Assembly (NCBI RefSeq): GCF_020520425.1
Contig: NC_079488.1
Location: 10,765,747-10,829,746 of the forward strand
Length of the DNA: 64,000 bases
DNA from: Spinacia oleracea
Lineage: Eukaryota > Streptophyta > Magnoliopsida > Caryophyllales > Amaranthaceae
Direction of reading: 5' to 3'
The notes under the pieces were generated by a model, which did not search any database, had not been told where the DNA came from, and was given only the letters and a program-made list of their open reading frames with translations. This document shows, one piece after another, positions 1 to 13,700 of the stretch. The translations under genes and the position numbers were made by a program. Within the stretch, counting starts at the first letter, position 1. Each line of letters opens with the position of its first letter.

Positions 1-479
1 GTTGGTTCTTTTGAACTGAATTAAATAAAGCTTAACTAAACTAAAACAAACTGAAATAGAAATAAACTTAAGTTGACTGAAATTAAGTGAAAAAACATGG
101 TGTTAAAGACCATGAAAAATATTAAAAACGGAGGGTCACAAAATATACTTTTATAATTTCATTTAACAAAGCCCACCTACCACAATTAGACAAAGCCAAC
201 TAGGAGTGGGCACACCCTATATTTGCTTCGATAATTAGAAGAAGCCCAATTAAAAAACTTGGAATTACGTTTCGGTAACTTAAAATTATCTATTAAAAAT
301 CCTGCTCAAACTCTATTCGATAAGACTCGAAACCCATATGACTCTATCCAAACAAAGTCTATACTCAAAATGGAAAAAAACCTAACATGACTTGACGGGA
401 AACCATTCGAAACCCATATTACTCTATCCAAACAAAGTCTATACTCAAAATGGAAAAAAAAACCCTAACATGACTCGAC

Positions 480-960
480 GGGAAACCATTCTTAACCCAG
501 ATGTTAAAGTGACATGACATGACCAACTTGATCACGACCCAAGACCCGTGATAACCAGACCTTGACCATACTTGAGTAGCCATTTTCACTTTTGACTTTT
601 AGAGTTCTAGACTTCTAGTTAGGCCTAAAGATGAATGTGGGTTGGGCTGGCCCGATGCATAACCCGACCCAAGTTGAAAATAGCCTGGCCTGACCCGATA
701 CATTGTGGGCCTGGTGTAGACCCGTCCCGTTTAGGCCACGGCCCGTGTGGCGTGTGCTCACCCTGAAGTCCAACCCGTCCCGGCCTGGTCCACGATATGT
801 AGGCCCAAAGTCGTTGAACGCAAAAAAGGAGAGTCAAAGAAAAGGAAAATTATAAAAATCCAACCCACCGACTTTCCGAAACCGTGTCAAATTTGGAAAA
901 CTTGACCGCCTCAAAACCAGTCACCCAATCCTATAAATATAATCCCCCACCTTCGCCTTC
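480..960 (+). promoter_or_regulatory. Putative promoter of copy A with TATA box at 932-939
   Basis: TATAAATA at 932-939 is followed about 25 bp later by a C/T-rich leader with several CCC runs, a common plant transcription start arrangement. Upstream, 500-800 is rich in GACCCG and GGGCCTGG motifs and looks like an old hAT-type repeat. The same promoter and leader stand at 41318 in copy B, so both duplicates kept it. No coding start follows within a usual distance, and the T-rich DNA downstream looks intronic. Confidence 0.5.
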
Positions 961-1023
961 ATCCATATCCTCGACCCCTCCCCGAGTCCCCTCGCATGGG
1001 TTACACTTTGTTGTAACCTTACC

Positions 1024-2107
1024 TGTTCGATTTCAGATTTATTTTCTTGTGTTGCTCCTTTAGGTTCTGGTTGGTTGGTAGTTTCTGATCGCGAGGTTGT
1101 TTTTTTTAATCCAATTGCTGAATAATTAGGGATTTGATTGGATTTCTGATATTCGAATTTTCCGTAATACGTCGGCTGAAATACTGATTCTTGTTTCTTT
1201 CTAGGCGTCTTTCGGATTAATCGGTGTACTGTTTGCGCAATGTTCGAGACGTAGGCTGTTAATTCAATTGTTGAAGAATTAGGGGTTTTAATTTTGAATT
1301 ATGGGTTTGAATTCATATTTATGTTCTTGCCCTGCTCTATTAGGTTTCTAATTGGTTGATAATTTCTTATCGGAGGGCTGTTTGTTTAATTCGATGGCTA
1401 GGGTTTGATTGAATTTTTGAAATTTACCGGCTGATTTCTTGATTGTTGCTGCTTTCTAGGCTTCTTTCGGATTGATCGATGTAGTATTTGTGCAATTTTT
1501 GAGATGGAGCCTGTTAATTCAATTGCTGAAGAACTAGGGTTTTGATCAATTGTTGTTACCTGGTTTGTTCGATTCCAGATTTATGTTCTTGTGTTGCTCC
1601 TTTAGGTTTCGGGTTGGTTGGTAGTTTCTGATCGCTAGGTTGTTTTTATTAATCGAATTGCTGAATAATTAGGGATTTGATTGGATTTTTTATGTTCGAA
1701 TTCTCCATAATACGTCGGCTGATTTACCAATTGTTGTTGCTTTCTAGGCGTCTTTCGGATTGATCAGTGTAATTTTTGCGCAATTTTTGAGACGGAGGCT
1801 GTTAATTCAATTGCTGAAGAATTAGGGGTGTTAATTAATTTTGAATTATGGGTTTGAATTCATATGTTTGTTCTTGCACTGCTCTAGAAGGTTTATGATT
1901 GGTTGATAATTACTTCTCGGAGGCTGTTTGTTTAATTCAATTGCTGAATAATTAGGGATTGATTGAATTTCTGAAATTTATATTCTCCGAAATTTACCGG
2001 CTGATTTCTTGATTGTTGCTGCTTTCTTTTTCGGATTGCTTGGTGTACGTAGTATTTGCGCAATTTTTGAGATGGGGCCTGTTAATTCAATTGCCGAAGA
2101 ACTAGGT
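1024..2107 (+). repeat. Tandem pair of about 540 bp in the leader region
   Basis: The stretch from about 1024 (TGTTCGATTTCAG) is repeated from about 1566 with small differences; each unit carries the motif TTGCGCAATTTTTGAGA and ends near a GAACTAGG or GAATTAGG motif. Copy B has a single unit (about 41430-41970), so the doubling followed, or was reversed after, the A/B duplication. Confidence 0.8.
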
Positions 2108-2283
2108 TTTTAATCAACTTTTATAATCGATTTTTCCTATTTTATGGTGGTTTTATTCAATTTTGATTATCGATTCAATTTGAAGTACAATTGTAGGATT
2201 CAGTTTTGATTCAATTGCTAGAAGAAATCGTGGCTTGATTTGTGATGAGCATGAAGTTGTGTTGGCGGTTGAATAGTGATCAA

Positions 2284-5200
2284 GTAAGTCCGTTTGTTGA
2301 TTTGGATGCGGGTTACAATTTGATTAAGAAGTTCGTGTTAGATTTTGGTTTGATTTTGATGATTATTCAGTTGCTTCGCTTAAATAGATTTTGATTATTA
2401 TGCAGTCGCTGCGCCTAAAGGTTAGTGTTAGATTTTGGTTAGATTTTGATTATTATGCAGATGCTTCGCCTAAAGGTTCGTGTTGGGTTTGGTTTGAATT
2501 TTGAGGAGTATGCAGTTGGTTGTTAATCGGTGATCAACTAGGTCGTTTGTTGGTATGCAATTCAATATGTCTGTTTCAAATGCGGTTGTGTTTCTTGTAG
2601 TCTCTAAACTCTTGCATATTTCAGGCGTTCTGTATCTGCAACTATGATTTTGTCCGAGTCTCCTTGTGATTCTCTGATGATGAATAAGTTGAGGATTTGG
2701 AGATAAAAGTTTGTTATGAAAAACTCAAATCGTTATGATGATGGTATTTACTCGATTTAGATTCCCTTGTTACCATATAGGAGCCCTCTGTGCTGTTAAT
2801 TTCAGACTTCATGCTTTGAAATTCTTAATAATATCTGCAATAGTGCAATTGGAAGTTTCCATCGGTTCACCCCTGCTTTGGTAAACTGTATTATGACTTT
2901 TGGTTTGCCTTCAAGCGCATATGGTTTTTATATTCTTTATATTTTTGTAAATATTGCTAGATACCTAGTTTTGAACTGTTTTTAACGGGTTAATTTTCAT
3001 TTATTTTCATCTTTTGTTTCTGTTACTTATTTTTCAGTTATACTAACTTAAACATGGGTTTTATTTAGGACGATGAACTTTTAACAAAATTTTGATTTTT
3101 TTAAAGTAATTCATAGGTCATATTTTCATTTGAAACAAGATTGTTTCCTTTCTAATTTTCCCTTTTGGGTTGGATTTTGATACAGGAGAAGCATGAGAAG
3201 TCGAAATCCAAAAAAGTTGATTCTTACTAATAGTCATATTTTCATTTGAATTTTTTATTTCCTAATTATTTTTGTGAGCTCCCCAGATGTTTAGTTTCTT
3301 CATAAATATAGTTGCTTCTGATATTACTAATTGTCCAGAGACCAAAGTATGAGGATTCAGAGTAGTTGACTACCTCAGATTCTATGACATGCTAAATTCA
3401 TGGGACCGAATTTTGAGGTCCGAATTCTCTAAGTATTGGTTAATTTATTGATTATTTTTGCTGGACGATTTGTGTTTTGTTTTTTCTGCTGCAGTTGCTT
3501 CATGTTGGTTGAATTATTCTGAATTATGGGGTTTGGTGTTGGAATCTCCAGTCTCAATATTGCTGTCTCTGTTTCCTCCTATTCCTGTTTTATCATGGAA
3601 ATTGAATTTGTATGCAAGTAACGCATGCTTGTTCTTCGTGGTGGTGTCAAAAGTTTCTTTAATTATGTTAATTATCAATTTATCTGTATATTGTTGATCT
3701 CCATCCCTATGTGTTTAGTATTCCTAAGACCAGTGGGACGTTAATTCTCAGGATTGCTTACTTGCTTGTTGGAGATTACAGTATTTGATTTCCACTCTCT
3801 CCGAGTCATGTGTGGTATTGGTTTCTTTCTCTCAAGGGTTGTGTTATGTTAGTAAATTTTATTTGCTGTTATTCTTTTTTGGGTCTATTTCTAGCTTAAG
3901 CTCCCCGGTATGCGTACTCTATTCTGTTTTTGGGTAATTGTTGGTAATTTGTTTTTAATTTTTTATATTTCTATTCGTGACTTGTGGGATTTTAGCTTTG
4001 TGCTCGATGTTGGGACGTAGGGATGTAACCACATCCAGGTAACCTTTTCTGTAGAACCAGTATATAGTTGCAGACTTCTAACTTGTGATCTTGTGGCTTA
4101 CTCTTAAGAATTCTTTATTCTTTATTGTTAATTTTTGAATTTTTTGTTTTCCCACGGTTACTTCTTGATAAGTCGTTTGTTGATTTGGATGCAGGTTACA
4201 ATTTGATTAAAAAGTTCGTGTTAGATTTTGGTTTTATTTTGATGATTATGCAGTTGCTTCGCTTATATAGATTTTGATGATTATGCAGTTGCTGCGCCTA
4301 AAGGTTATTGTTAGATTTTGGTAATATTTTGATGATTTTGCAGTTTGCTTCGACTAAAGGTTCGTGTTGGGTTTGGTTTTAATTTTGAGGAGTATGCAAT
4401 TGGTTGTATAGTCGGTGATCAAGTAGGTCGTTTGTTGGTATGTATTCTATAAGTCTGTTTCAAATGCGGTTGTGTTGCTTGTAGTCGCTAAACTCTTGCA
4501 TATTTCAGGCATTCTGTTTCTGTTAACTATGCTTTTCTCCGAGTCTCCTTGTGATTCTGTGATGATGAATAAGTTGAGGATTTGGAGATAAAAGTTTTTA
4601 TGAAAAACTCATATCGTATAGATGATGGTATTTACTCGATTTAGATTCCCTTGTTACCATATAGGAGCCCTCTGTGCTGTTGATTTCAGACTTCATGCTT
4701 TTAATTTCTTAATAATATCTGCAACGGAAGTTTCCTTCTGTTCTCCCCTGCATTGGTAACCTCTATTATGACTTCTGGTTTGCCTTAAAGCGCATATGGC
4801 TTATATATTCATGATATTTTGTATTGTAAATATTGCTAAATACCTGGTTTTGAACTGTTTTGAACGAGTTTATTTTCAGGTTTTTGTTCTGTTATTTATT
4901 TTTCAGTTATACTAACTTAAACATTTGTTTTATTTAGAATGATTAACTTTTAACAAAATTTTGATTTTGTAAGTAATTCATAGGTCACATTTTCATTTGA
5001 AACAAATTTGTTTCCTTTCTAATTTACCCTTTTGGGTTTGATTTTGATACAGGAAAAGCATGAGAAGTCGAAATCCAAATAAGTTGATTCCTTACTAATA
5101 GTCATATTTTCATTTGAATCAAAATTTATTGTTTATATCCTAATTATTTTTGCGAGCCTCCCCAGATCTTTAGTTTCTTCATAAATAAAGTTGCTTTTGA

Positions 5201-6050
5201 AATTGCTAAGTATTGTCCAGAGACCAAAGTATGAGGATACAGAGTGGTTGACTACCTGAGATTCTATGACATGCGGAATTCATGGGTCTTGAATTTTGAG
5301 GTCCGAATTCTCCAAGTATTGGTTAATTTACTGAGTTTTTGCTGGACGATTTGTGTTTTTTTTTCCTACTGCAGTTCCTTCATGTTGGTTGAATTATTCT
5401 GAAATATGGGCTTTGGTGTTGGAATCTCCAGTCTCTATGTTGCTGTCTGTTTCCCCCATTCCTTTTTTATCATGGAAATTGAATTTGTATGTAAGTAACA
5501 CATGCTTGTTCTTCGTGGTGGTGCAAAAGTTTCTTTAATTATATAATTACCAATTTATCAGTATAATGTTGATCTCCATCCCTACGTGATTAGTTTTACT
5601 AAGATCAGCGGTACGTTAATTCTCAGGATTGCTTTCTTGCTTGTTGGAGATTACAGTAATTGATTTGCACTCTCTCTGAGTCATGTGTGGTATTGGTTTC
5701 TTTCTCTCAAGGCTTGAGTTATGTTAGGAAACTTTATTTGCTGTTATTCTTTTTTGGGTCTATTTCTAGCTTAAGCTCCCCATTATGTGTACTCTTTTCT
5801 GTCTTTTGGTAAGTGTTGTTAATTTGTTTTTTTAATTTTTTATACTTCTATTCTTGACTTGTGTGATTATATGCTTTGTGCTCGAGGTGGGGGCGTAGGG
5901 ATGTAACTGTTCACATCCAGGTAACCTTTTCTGTAGAACCACTATATATTTGCAGACTTCTGACTTGTGATCTTGTGGCTTACTCGTAAGAGTTTTTTAT
6001 TTGTGATTTTTGAATTTGTTGTTATCCTATGGTTACTTCTTGATATGTGG
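2284..6050 (+). repeat. Two tandem units of about 1.88 kb
   Basis: Unit 1 starts near 2284 and unit 2 near 4168, both with the landmark GTTTGTTGATTTGGATGC. Each contains a CTGCAG acceptor, the 116-119 nt exon-like segment, a GTAAGT- or GCAAGT-type donor and the same downstream T-rich filler. Copy B has the same pair (about 42147 and 44580), its first unit longer by the 548-bp hAT insertion. The pair therefore predates the A/B duplication. Confidence 0.85.
3495..3613 (+). other. Exon-like segment, first of the recurring cassettes
   Basis: The segment follows TTTCTGCTGCAG and ends before GCAAGTAAC. The sister copies at 5375-5490, 43917-44032 and 55687-55803 have the canonical donor GTAAGTAAC at the same place. 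A diverged relative at 11219-11303, with a B copy at 61101-61185, also has acceptor CAG and donor GTAAGTAAC. Acceptor, length and donor are kept together in every copy, which suggests a spliced non-coding exon. No conserved protein is apparent. Confidence 0.3.
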
Positions 6051-6362
6051 TACCTGCTGCAATTGGTGACTGGGGATGAAGAATTTTCTGGTTTGTTTCT
6101 GTTACAGACAACAATATTTGGTAGTTCTCATGGTGTGTAATATTTAGGATCATAGTTTAGTTTAGAATACCAACAATAATTTTTTCCTTTGAACACGCAT
6201 TTTATCGACATGGACATGGTTTATCTAATCTATGGGGTGGAGGAAATTTCTTTCCTGTTTGTCCATTTCCCTGAAGAAAGCAACATTTATCTACATTCGC
6301 CTCACATACTATTATTACCGTCCCTTAGGTGCTAAGCGGTGGCAACTGCAGGGGCGACAGGT

Positions 6363-9300
6363 TTTTCTGATTCATTTGTTTTTTCACCTACATAATGTTC
6401 TATGATTTTCTATTGGCACATAATTTGGTTCTTGTGATAGTTAAGTTATTGCTTATTGTGGTAGGTAGCATCTCCATTGTGATAGCATGCTTGCTGGAAA
6501 GTGATTGGTTTCTGATAGTATTTCAGAGTAGGTATTATTTTCTTTAAGGCTAGTGTGGCAGTATCCTGTTTCTTAATAATTTTTTACTCTGTGGGTGAAT
6601 TTCTAGCTTCAGCTTCCTGGTATGTGTACTTTCCTTTTTAGTTTTTTGGTACACTTTGAATCATAGTTGATTTACTTTTTGTCTTATTCCATGGAGCCCT
6701 CTATTTTTCCTATCAACAATTACTTCGCCATCAGAATCACACATTGGTGGCAGATAATAACTACTTATCTAAGGTAGTTTTATACCTGTTCCTTCTAACA
6801 CTTCCCAGACTAATTTAAGTGCAAACATCCTTAGGCCATGAATTGTTCTGTAGGTAAACAAACAACTGCTTCTCTATTGGATGCCGTGTTGATCAAAGGA
6901 CATTATGTTGATCCAACTGCCATATTTCTTGGAGCAAAATTACGGTTTTGTTTGTTTGTGCATTTTCTGCGCGACTTGCTGATTAATTATTGCTGATAAA
7001 TACTGGCTTTGTTGGATGCAAAGTTTTTCTAGTTTCTTGTTTCGACTGTTGTGGCGCTTAACTTTTGCAGATTAATGGTGTTCTCTTCCTTCCACTTCCA
7101 TTTTCTGTTGTGAAGTCATCTCTTGATTCATGATTAAGTGGTTAGTCATAACCAATTAACTAATAAATTATTATCAAACTGGGACTCATTGGTGTTTGTT
7201 TCAGGCTTGTTGCTTATTTTCTTGAAAAAAGATCCTCATTATCAAGTAGGTAATTTCTATTTAAGCATTATACCGGCCTGTGACTTGTCTGCAGCCTGCA
7301 CACAATGAATTTCTTGTGAGCAGTACACGATTTTTGCTGTAGGTTAATAATAGTTGTTCCTCTAAATTGAAGGCAATCTGGTTAACATATATGTGTAAAA
7401 TGAGCAATTCCCTTGGATAGTGTCATTTAAAAATGAAAATTACCGACGTTGATGATAGGCGAACAATTCGGAGTTTGGTGGCTTATTGATTACTTTTGCT
7501 GGAAGAGTTTTCTTTGTTTTGTCTTCAATGGTCATGCAGTTGCTTCTCGATGGTTGATTAATTGGTGATCAAGTAGGTTGGTTGTTGACTCCAGTTTACG
7601 GTAATGTTATTTGCAGAAAGGTTTGTGCTAAATGATTTCGTAATCTTTTCTGTACAGTTGTTTCAACTAGGGTTGTTCCTGTAGTTTGCTTAATCTCTTG
7701 CAGTTCTGTTTTTGCTTTGGCCTCTTGAAATCCTCGTTGTTTTCTTTTACTGGTTTCATTAACAAGTGATGGTGGATTTGGACAAAGTTCCCCTTGAAAC
7801 CAAATGAGTTGCCTTGGTTGATTGAGTTTTTCTGATTCATTTGTTTTTTCTCCTACATAATGTTCTTTTTCTATTGGCAAGTATTTTGGTTCTTGTGGTA
7901 GTTAAGTCATTGCTTGTTGTGGTAGGTAGCATCTCCATTGTGATCGCATGCTTGCTGGAAAGTGCATGGTTTCTGATAGTATTTAAGAGTAAGTATTATT
8001 TTCTTTATGGCTAATGTGGCAATATCCTGTTTCTTAATAATTTTTACTCTGTGGGTGAATTTCTAGCTTCAGCTTCTTGGTATGTGTACTTTCCTTCTTA
8101 ATTTATTGGTACACTTCGAACCATAGTTGATTTACTTTTTTTTTTATTCCATTGAGCCCTCTATCTTTCCTATCAACAAATTACTTCGCCATCGGAATCA
8201 CAAATTGGTGGCAGATAATAACTACTGATCTAAGGGAGTTTTATACCTGTTCCTTCTAATATTTCCCCAGACTAATGTAAGTGCAAACATCCTTAGGCCA
8301 TGAATTGTTCTGTAGGTAAACAGACAATTGCTTATCTATCGGATGTCGTGTTGATCAAAGGACATTATATTGATCCAACTGCCGTATTTCTTGGAGCAAA
8401 ATTACGGTTTTGTTTATTTGTGCATTTTCTGCGCGACTTGCTGATTAATTATTGGTGATAAATACTGGCTTTCTTTGACGCAAAGTTCTGTTAGTTTCTT
8501 GTTTCGACTGTTGTGGCGCTTAACTTTTGCAGATTTATGGTGTTCTCTTCCTTCCACGTACTTCCATTTGCAGTTGTGAAGTCATCTCTTTATTCATGAT
8601 TAAGTGGTTAGTCATAATCAATTAACTAATAAATTGTTATCAAACTGGACTCGTTGGGGTTTGTTTCAGGCTTGTTGCTTATTTTATTGAAAATCGATCA
8701 TCACTGCAGAAAGGTAATTTCTATTTAATCATTATACCGGCCTGTGACTTATCTGCAGCCTGCACACAATTAATTTCTTGTGAGCAGCACACGATTTTTG
8801 CCGTAGGTTAATAATATTTGTTCCTCTAAATTGAAGGCAATCTGCTTAACATATATGTGTAAAATGAGCAATTCCCTTGGATAGTGTCGTTTAAAAATGA
8901 AAATAAGTGACGTTTATGATAGACGAACAATTCGCAGTTTGGTGTCTTATTAATTACTTTCGCTGGAAGAGTTTTCTTTGTTTTGTCTTCAATGGTCATG
9001 CAGTTGCTTCTCGATGGTTGATTAATTGGTGATCGAGTAGGTTGTTTATTGACTCCATTTTATGGTAATGTTATTTGCAGAAAGGTTTGTGCTAAATGAT
9101 TTCATAATCTTTTCTGTACAGTTGTTTCAACTACGGTTCTTCCTGTAGTTTGCTTAATCTCTTGCAGTTCTGTTTTTTCTTTGGCCTCTTGATATCCTCA
9201 TTATTTTCTTTACTGGTTTCATTATCAAGTGATGGTGGATTCGGACAAAGTTCCTCTTGAAACCAAATGAGTTGGCTTGGTTGATTGAGTTTTTCTTATT

Positions 9301-10735
9301 CATTTGTTTTTTCTCCTACATAATGTTCTTTTTCTATTGGCAAGTATTTTGGTTCTTGTGGTAGTTAAGTCATTGCTTATTGTGGTAGGTAGCATCTCCA
9401 TTGTGATAGCATGCTTGCTGGAAAGTGATTGGTTTCTGATAGTATTTTGGAGTAAGTATTATTTTCTTTAAGGCCAGTGTGGCAGTATCCTGTTTCTTAA
9501 TAATTTTTTACTCTCTGGGGGTGAATTTCTAGCTTCAGCTTCCTGGTATGTGTACTTTCCTTTTTAACTTTTTGGCACACTTTGAACCATAGTAGATTCA
9601 CTTTTTGTCTTATTCCATGGAGCCCTCTATTTTTCCTATCAACAATTACTTCGCCATCAGAATCACACATTGGTGGCAGATAATAACTACTGATCTAAGG
9701 GAGTTTTATACCTGTTCCTTCTAACATTTCCCCAGACTAATTTTAGTGCAAACATCCTTAGGCCATGAATTGTTTTGTAGGTAAACAGACAACTGCTTCT
9801 CTATTGGATGCTGTGTTGATCAAAGGACATTATGTTGATCCAACTGCCATATTTCTTGGAGCAAAATTACGGTTTTGTTTGTTTGTGCACTTTCTGCGCG
9901 GCTTCCTGATTTATTATTGCTGATAAATGCTTGCTTTCTTGGACGCAAAGTTTTTTTAGTTTCTTGTTTTAACTGTTGTGGCGCTTAACTTTTGCAGATT
10001 TATGGTGTTCTCTTCCTTCCACTTCCATTTGCTGTTGTGAAGTCATCTCTTGATTCATGATTAATTGGTTAGTCATAATCAATTGACTAATAAATTATTA
10101 TCAAACTGGGACTCGTTGGGGTTTGTTAGGCTTGTTGCTTATTTCTTGAAAATAGATCCTCATTATCAAGTAGGTAATTTCTATTTAAGCATTATACCGG
10201 CCTGTGACCTTGTCTGCAGCCTGCACACAATGAATTTCTTGTGAGCAGTACACGATTTTTGCTGTAGGTTATTAATAGTTGTTCCTATCTTGAAGGCAAT
10301 CTGGTTAACATATACGTGTAAAATGAGCAATTCCCTTGGATAGTGTCGTTTAAAAATGAAAATTACCGACGTTGATGATAGGCGAACAATTAGGAGTTTG
10401 GTGGCTTATTGATTACTTCTGCTGGAAGAGTTTTCTTTGTTTTGTCTGCAATGGTCATGTAGTTGCTTCTCGATCGTTGATTAATTGGTGATAAGGTAGG
10501 TTGTTTGTTGACTCCATTGTTCGATAATGTTATTTGCAGAAAGGTTTGTGCTAAAGGATTTCGTAATCTTTTCTGTACAGTTGTTTCAACTACCGTTGTT
10601 ACTGTAGCTTGCTTAATCTCTTGCAGATCTGTTTTTGCTTTGGTCTCTTGAAATCCTCGTTGTTTTCTTTACTGGTTTAATTATCAAGCGATGGTGGATT
10701 CGGAAAAGTTCCTCTTGAAACCAAATGAGTTGACG
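6363..10735 (+). repeat. Three tandem units of about 1.46 kb
   Basis: Units start near 6363, 7826 and 9290 with the landmark TTCATTTGTTTTTTC; the third stops near 10735 where different sequence (TTGACGGTATTTTCATAG) begins. Shared landmarks in each unit include TACCGGCCTGTGAC, GCAGCCTGCACACAA and a short reading frame beginning MNCSVGKQT. Copy B shows the same array at about 56676, 58137 and 59600, so the array predates the A/B duplication. Confidence 0.88.
6838..6996 (+). other. Recurring small reading frame (52 codons), unproven
   Basis: ATG at 6838 opens 52 codons beginning MNCSVGKQTT, with a central KGHYVDPTAIFLG. The frame recurs once per 1.46-kb unit: 8300-8458 and 9765-9923 (52 codons each), 57152-57307 (51) and 58607-58798 (63). 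In the sixth unit (from 60070) a short deletion breaks it. Substitutions among copies are not clearly synonymous, and the internal GTAGGTAAAC could be a splice donor, so it may simply be non-coding repeat sequence. I recognise no family. Confidence 0.15.
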
Positions 10736-13700
10736 GTATTTTCATAGTTTACAAATAGTTGAACATCTGATGATGGTGTAATTAGCGTTTAAACAACTGA
10801 TGGTTTTAATTTTGATTCTACTCATTCTCAATTCGGGGCCTTAATGTTGTCAATTCAATTGTTATACTGTTTCCTCGGAAACCTGCCTGCAGTGCGTTCT
10901 ATCTTCTCTTCCATTTGATCATGGACCTATTTGCAGCAAGTATAGGATATTGGATACATCTGAAGAAATGCAAACTTGTGATTTGGGATGGTGTTGTGAG
11001 TCGTTCTCTTTTCTTTTGTCTGATTACTTACCTTCAAAACCGAATTTCACAAGCTATAGTATGTAGGTTGCATATATTTCAACATCTGATGGCGTGGTCA
11101 ACGTTAAAAACATTATTTGTTGATGCTTTTAATTTTCAGTGTATTCATTGTCAAATTGTGATTCTATTCATTCTCAAACTGGGACCTTGATATGTTGTCA
11201 ACTTTAGTTTTTATACAGACTACAGCATGTTGTGTTGTACGTAATCTTCTCTTCCTGTTTGATCATGGACCTATTTTTGCACGTTAGGAAATTGAATCCA
11301 TGTGTAAGTAACAGATACTTGTGATGTGGGACGGTGTCGCGTCACTATTTTAGTCATTTATCTGATTAGAGGGTGGTTAGGCTGTTGCTATTTTGTCATC
11401 AGTAGCATCTCTAGTGTTGCTTGCTTTATCTGGACTCTGGAAATTTCAGTGATTGATTTTTACAATTTTTGGTTCTTATGGTGTTTGGTTATGTGCTCCT
11501 AGGATTTTGCAGGAATTTAGTTTCTTCATGACATTATTTTTTTGTCAATTTTGTAGCTGGTAGCAAGTGTTGATAATTTCCTTTTTACTGTTTATATTCT
11601 GAAGATTTTGCTCATCTTGGTTGGTATTCATTATATTATTTTTTTGTCAATTTTGTAGCTGGTAGCGAGTGTTGATAATTTCCTTTTTACTGTTTATATT
11701 CTGAGATTTTGCTCGTCTTGTATGGAGATAGCTCATGCTTCGATGACTTTGAATTATATGGGTCTCACTAGAGTTGGTGGCGCAGGATCTTGATAAGAGA
11801 TGTCTTGAAGTGTACATGCAGCTTCCCATCCTGTCCATTCCCTCCTAAATCTGGGATTTATTAGGTTTGCTGTGGCTCGCTTGTAATTTTTGTTGGGTAA
11901 ATTGGTTTCGATTGGTTTGGAACTGATGCTGCGTAAGTTGCTTTGAGTGGATGTCAAAAACTTTATGGTTTGATTTATTGCAGAAACTATGCATCTTTTT
12001 ATGGTTCTGGTTCTGGTTCTGATTCTGTTACCGAAAATAAAATTATTATGCGAACATCCTTAGGTTGTCTTATTTTGTAGGTATACAACCAGTCTTTTTG
12101 GCATTAGACCTCATTCAACCAAAATGATTATATGCAGGAGTTTCGCATCTAGATCCATTACATGAAGATTTAAAAAAAAAAATTAGATTCTGGTATTAGA
12201 ATATTTCCCTTTATGCTCCTCATAGAATGTGTATTTTGTTGTTGATGCTCCTTACATAATTTGTTGGATGAAAATCATTTAGCATGCTAATGCTCTTAAT
12301 TCTAAATGTCCGAATGGTGTGGGGTATTCAAGCTTTTAATGCACCGAGTGATATGATGTGGCATGCCTTCTACCTTATTTTCTTTTGCCCTAATAACCTG
12401 TGGAGCCATTTTATATCCCCTGCTTTCTGCTAAGGTGCTTGACTCATGCAGCTAGTTCCGGTTTCTATGTTAATACTGATTGTTAAGAGCCTTCAGATAT
12501 GGAGCTCGGATTTTGACTATCCTCTTTCCCTCTCTCCCTCTCTTGTGGTTGGAGAATGTAAGTGAGTCATTAAGCTTTGCCTGGTAAAGATTGTCCCAAG
12601 CTCTAGGTTGAGTTTCTCACTCTCTTGCAGTTTCTCCTACGGTTTGGTTTTAGTATTTAATCTACTTCTGTTTCTCTTGGCTGCAGTGAATGTGAATCAG
12701 CTGTGATTGCCCCAATTCTTACAACATTTTGATATTTGTTCAGGGTTGGTATTGGTACTTGATGTGAGTTGTGGTATGAGGTTTTAGTTTTGTTGGCGCG
12801 CCTTTTAGTTTCTGACATGTGCGTAAGAAGTAGGTTATGTTTCCAGAATTGTTGTGGCTTGACAATGATTATTTATAATGAAGAGGGGTAGGTTTCGAGA
12901 TATTGTTTTTTGGTTTTACTGTTCTGTGTGGTCTCAGATGTTGTTCTCTTTTCTTGTGGTCCTATTGCTCTGAGTGTCCTTGTTTATGACTTTTTGTTGA
13001 CGAGTGTGAGATTTAGTAGTTTTTATGATATGCTGTCTTGGAAAGGTTATACTTTGAACTCGTGGGCTTCCTTTCGCTGATATGCAATCACTTTTGTGTG
13101 CTTTACTTGTGGAATTTTATACTTGTATACAATCTGTAGCTTGCTTTTCGACATGCCCATCATTATGATAAGTTAATTTTGATTTTGGGATCCCTGATAC
13201 TGTTTTATTTCTTGGCTTCTTGCATCATCCCTCGTAACTTCAGGAGTTCAACTGTTCCATGGTTATGATTTTCTGAATTTTGATGGTTTCAAGAGAATAT
13301 CTTCAGAAGTCTTTTCCTCATTGTGACTTGCTAGGTGAAATTGCTCTAAGATTTCTTGTTGGTTTCTTTTCCTGAAGCGTTTCATGACTTACTTCTTGCT
13401 TTCATAATTGTTGGTGCACTTTGAAGTATTTGACATGGGTTGCATTTGGAGGTCTTCTGAACATTTTGATGGTGATGTCTTGTATATTTGCACACTGGAC
13501 CTGCAGAGTGTAGTTGGTTATTTTTACAAAGATTTTGGACTCCTTTCCCTTCATAATCTTTTAACTTTTTACCTTTGGGAGTTTATATTTTCTATATTTT
13601 CTTGATTTATTTAGTTAAGCAGTTATATTGGCTGACTTCACACTCTGTTGCTTACATGATATATGAAGGTGGAATCTCCTTTTCCTGGAGTCATCTGGAA

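Noticed and set aside
625..837. Minus-strand frame of 70 codons also found at 41013-41225
   Set aside because: Its conservation follows from the block duplication; it lies in GACCCG-rich repeat DNA upstream of a plus-strand promoter and resembles no protein.
4230..4340. TGATGA motifs suggesting box C/D snoRNAs in the tandem cassettes
   Set aside because: I could not find a paired CTGA box with flanking stems at a proper distance in the places examined.
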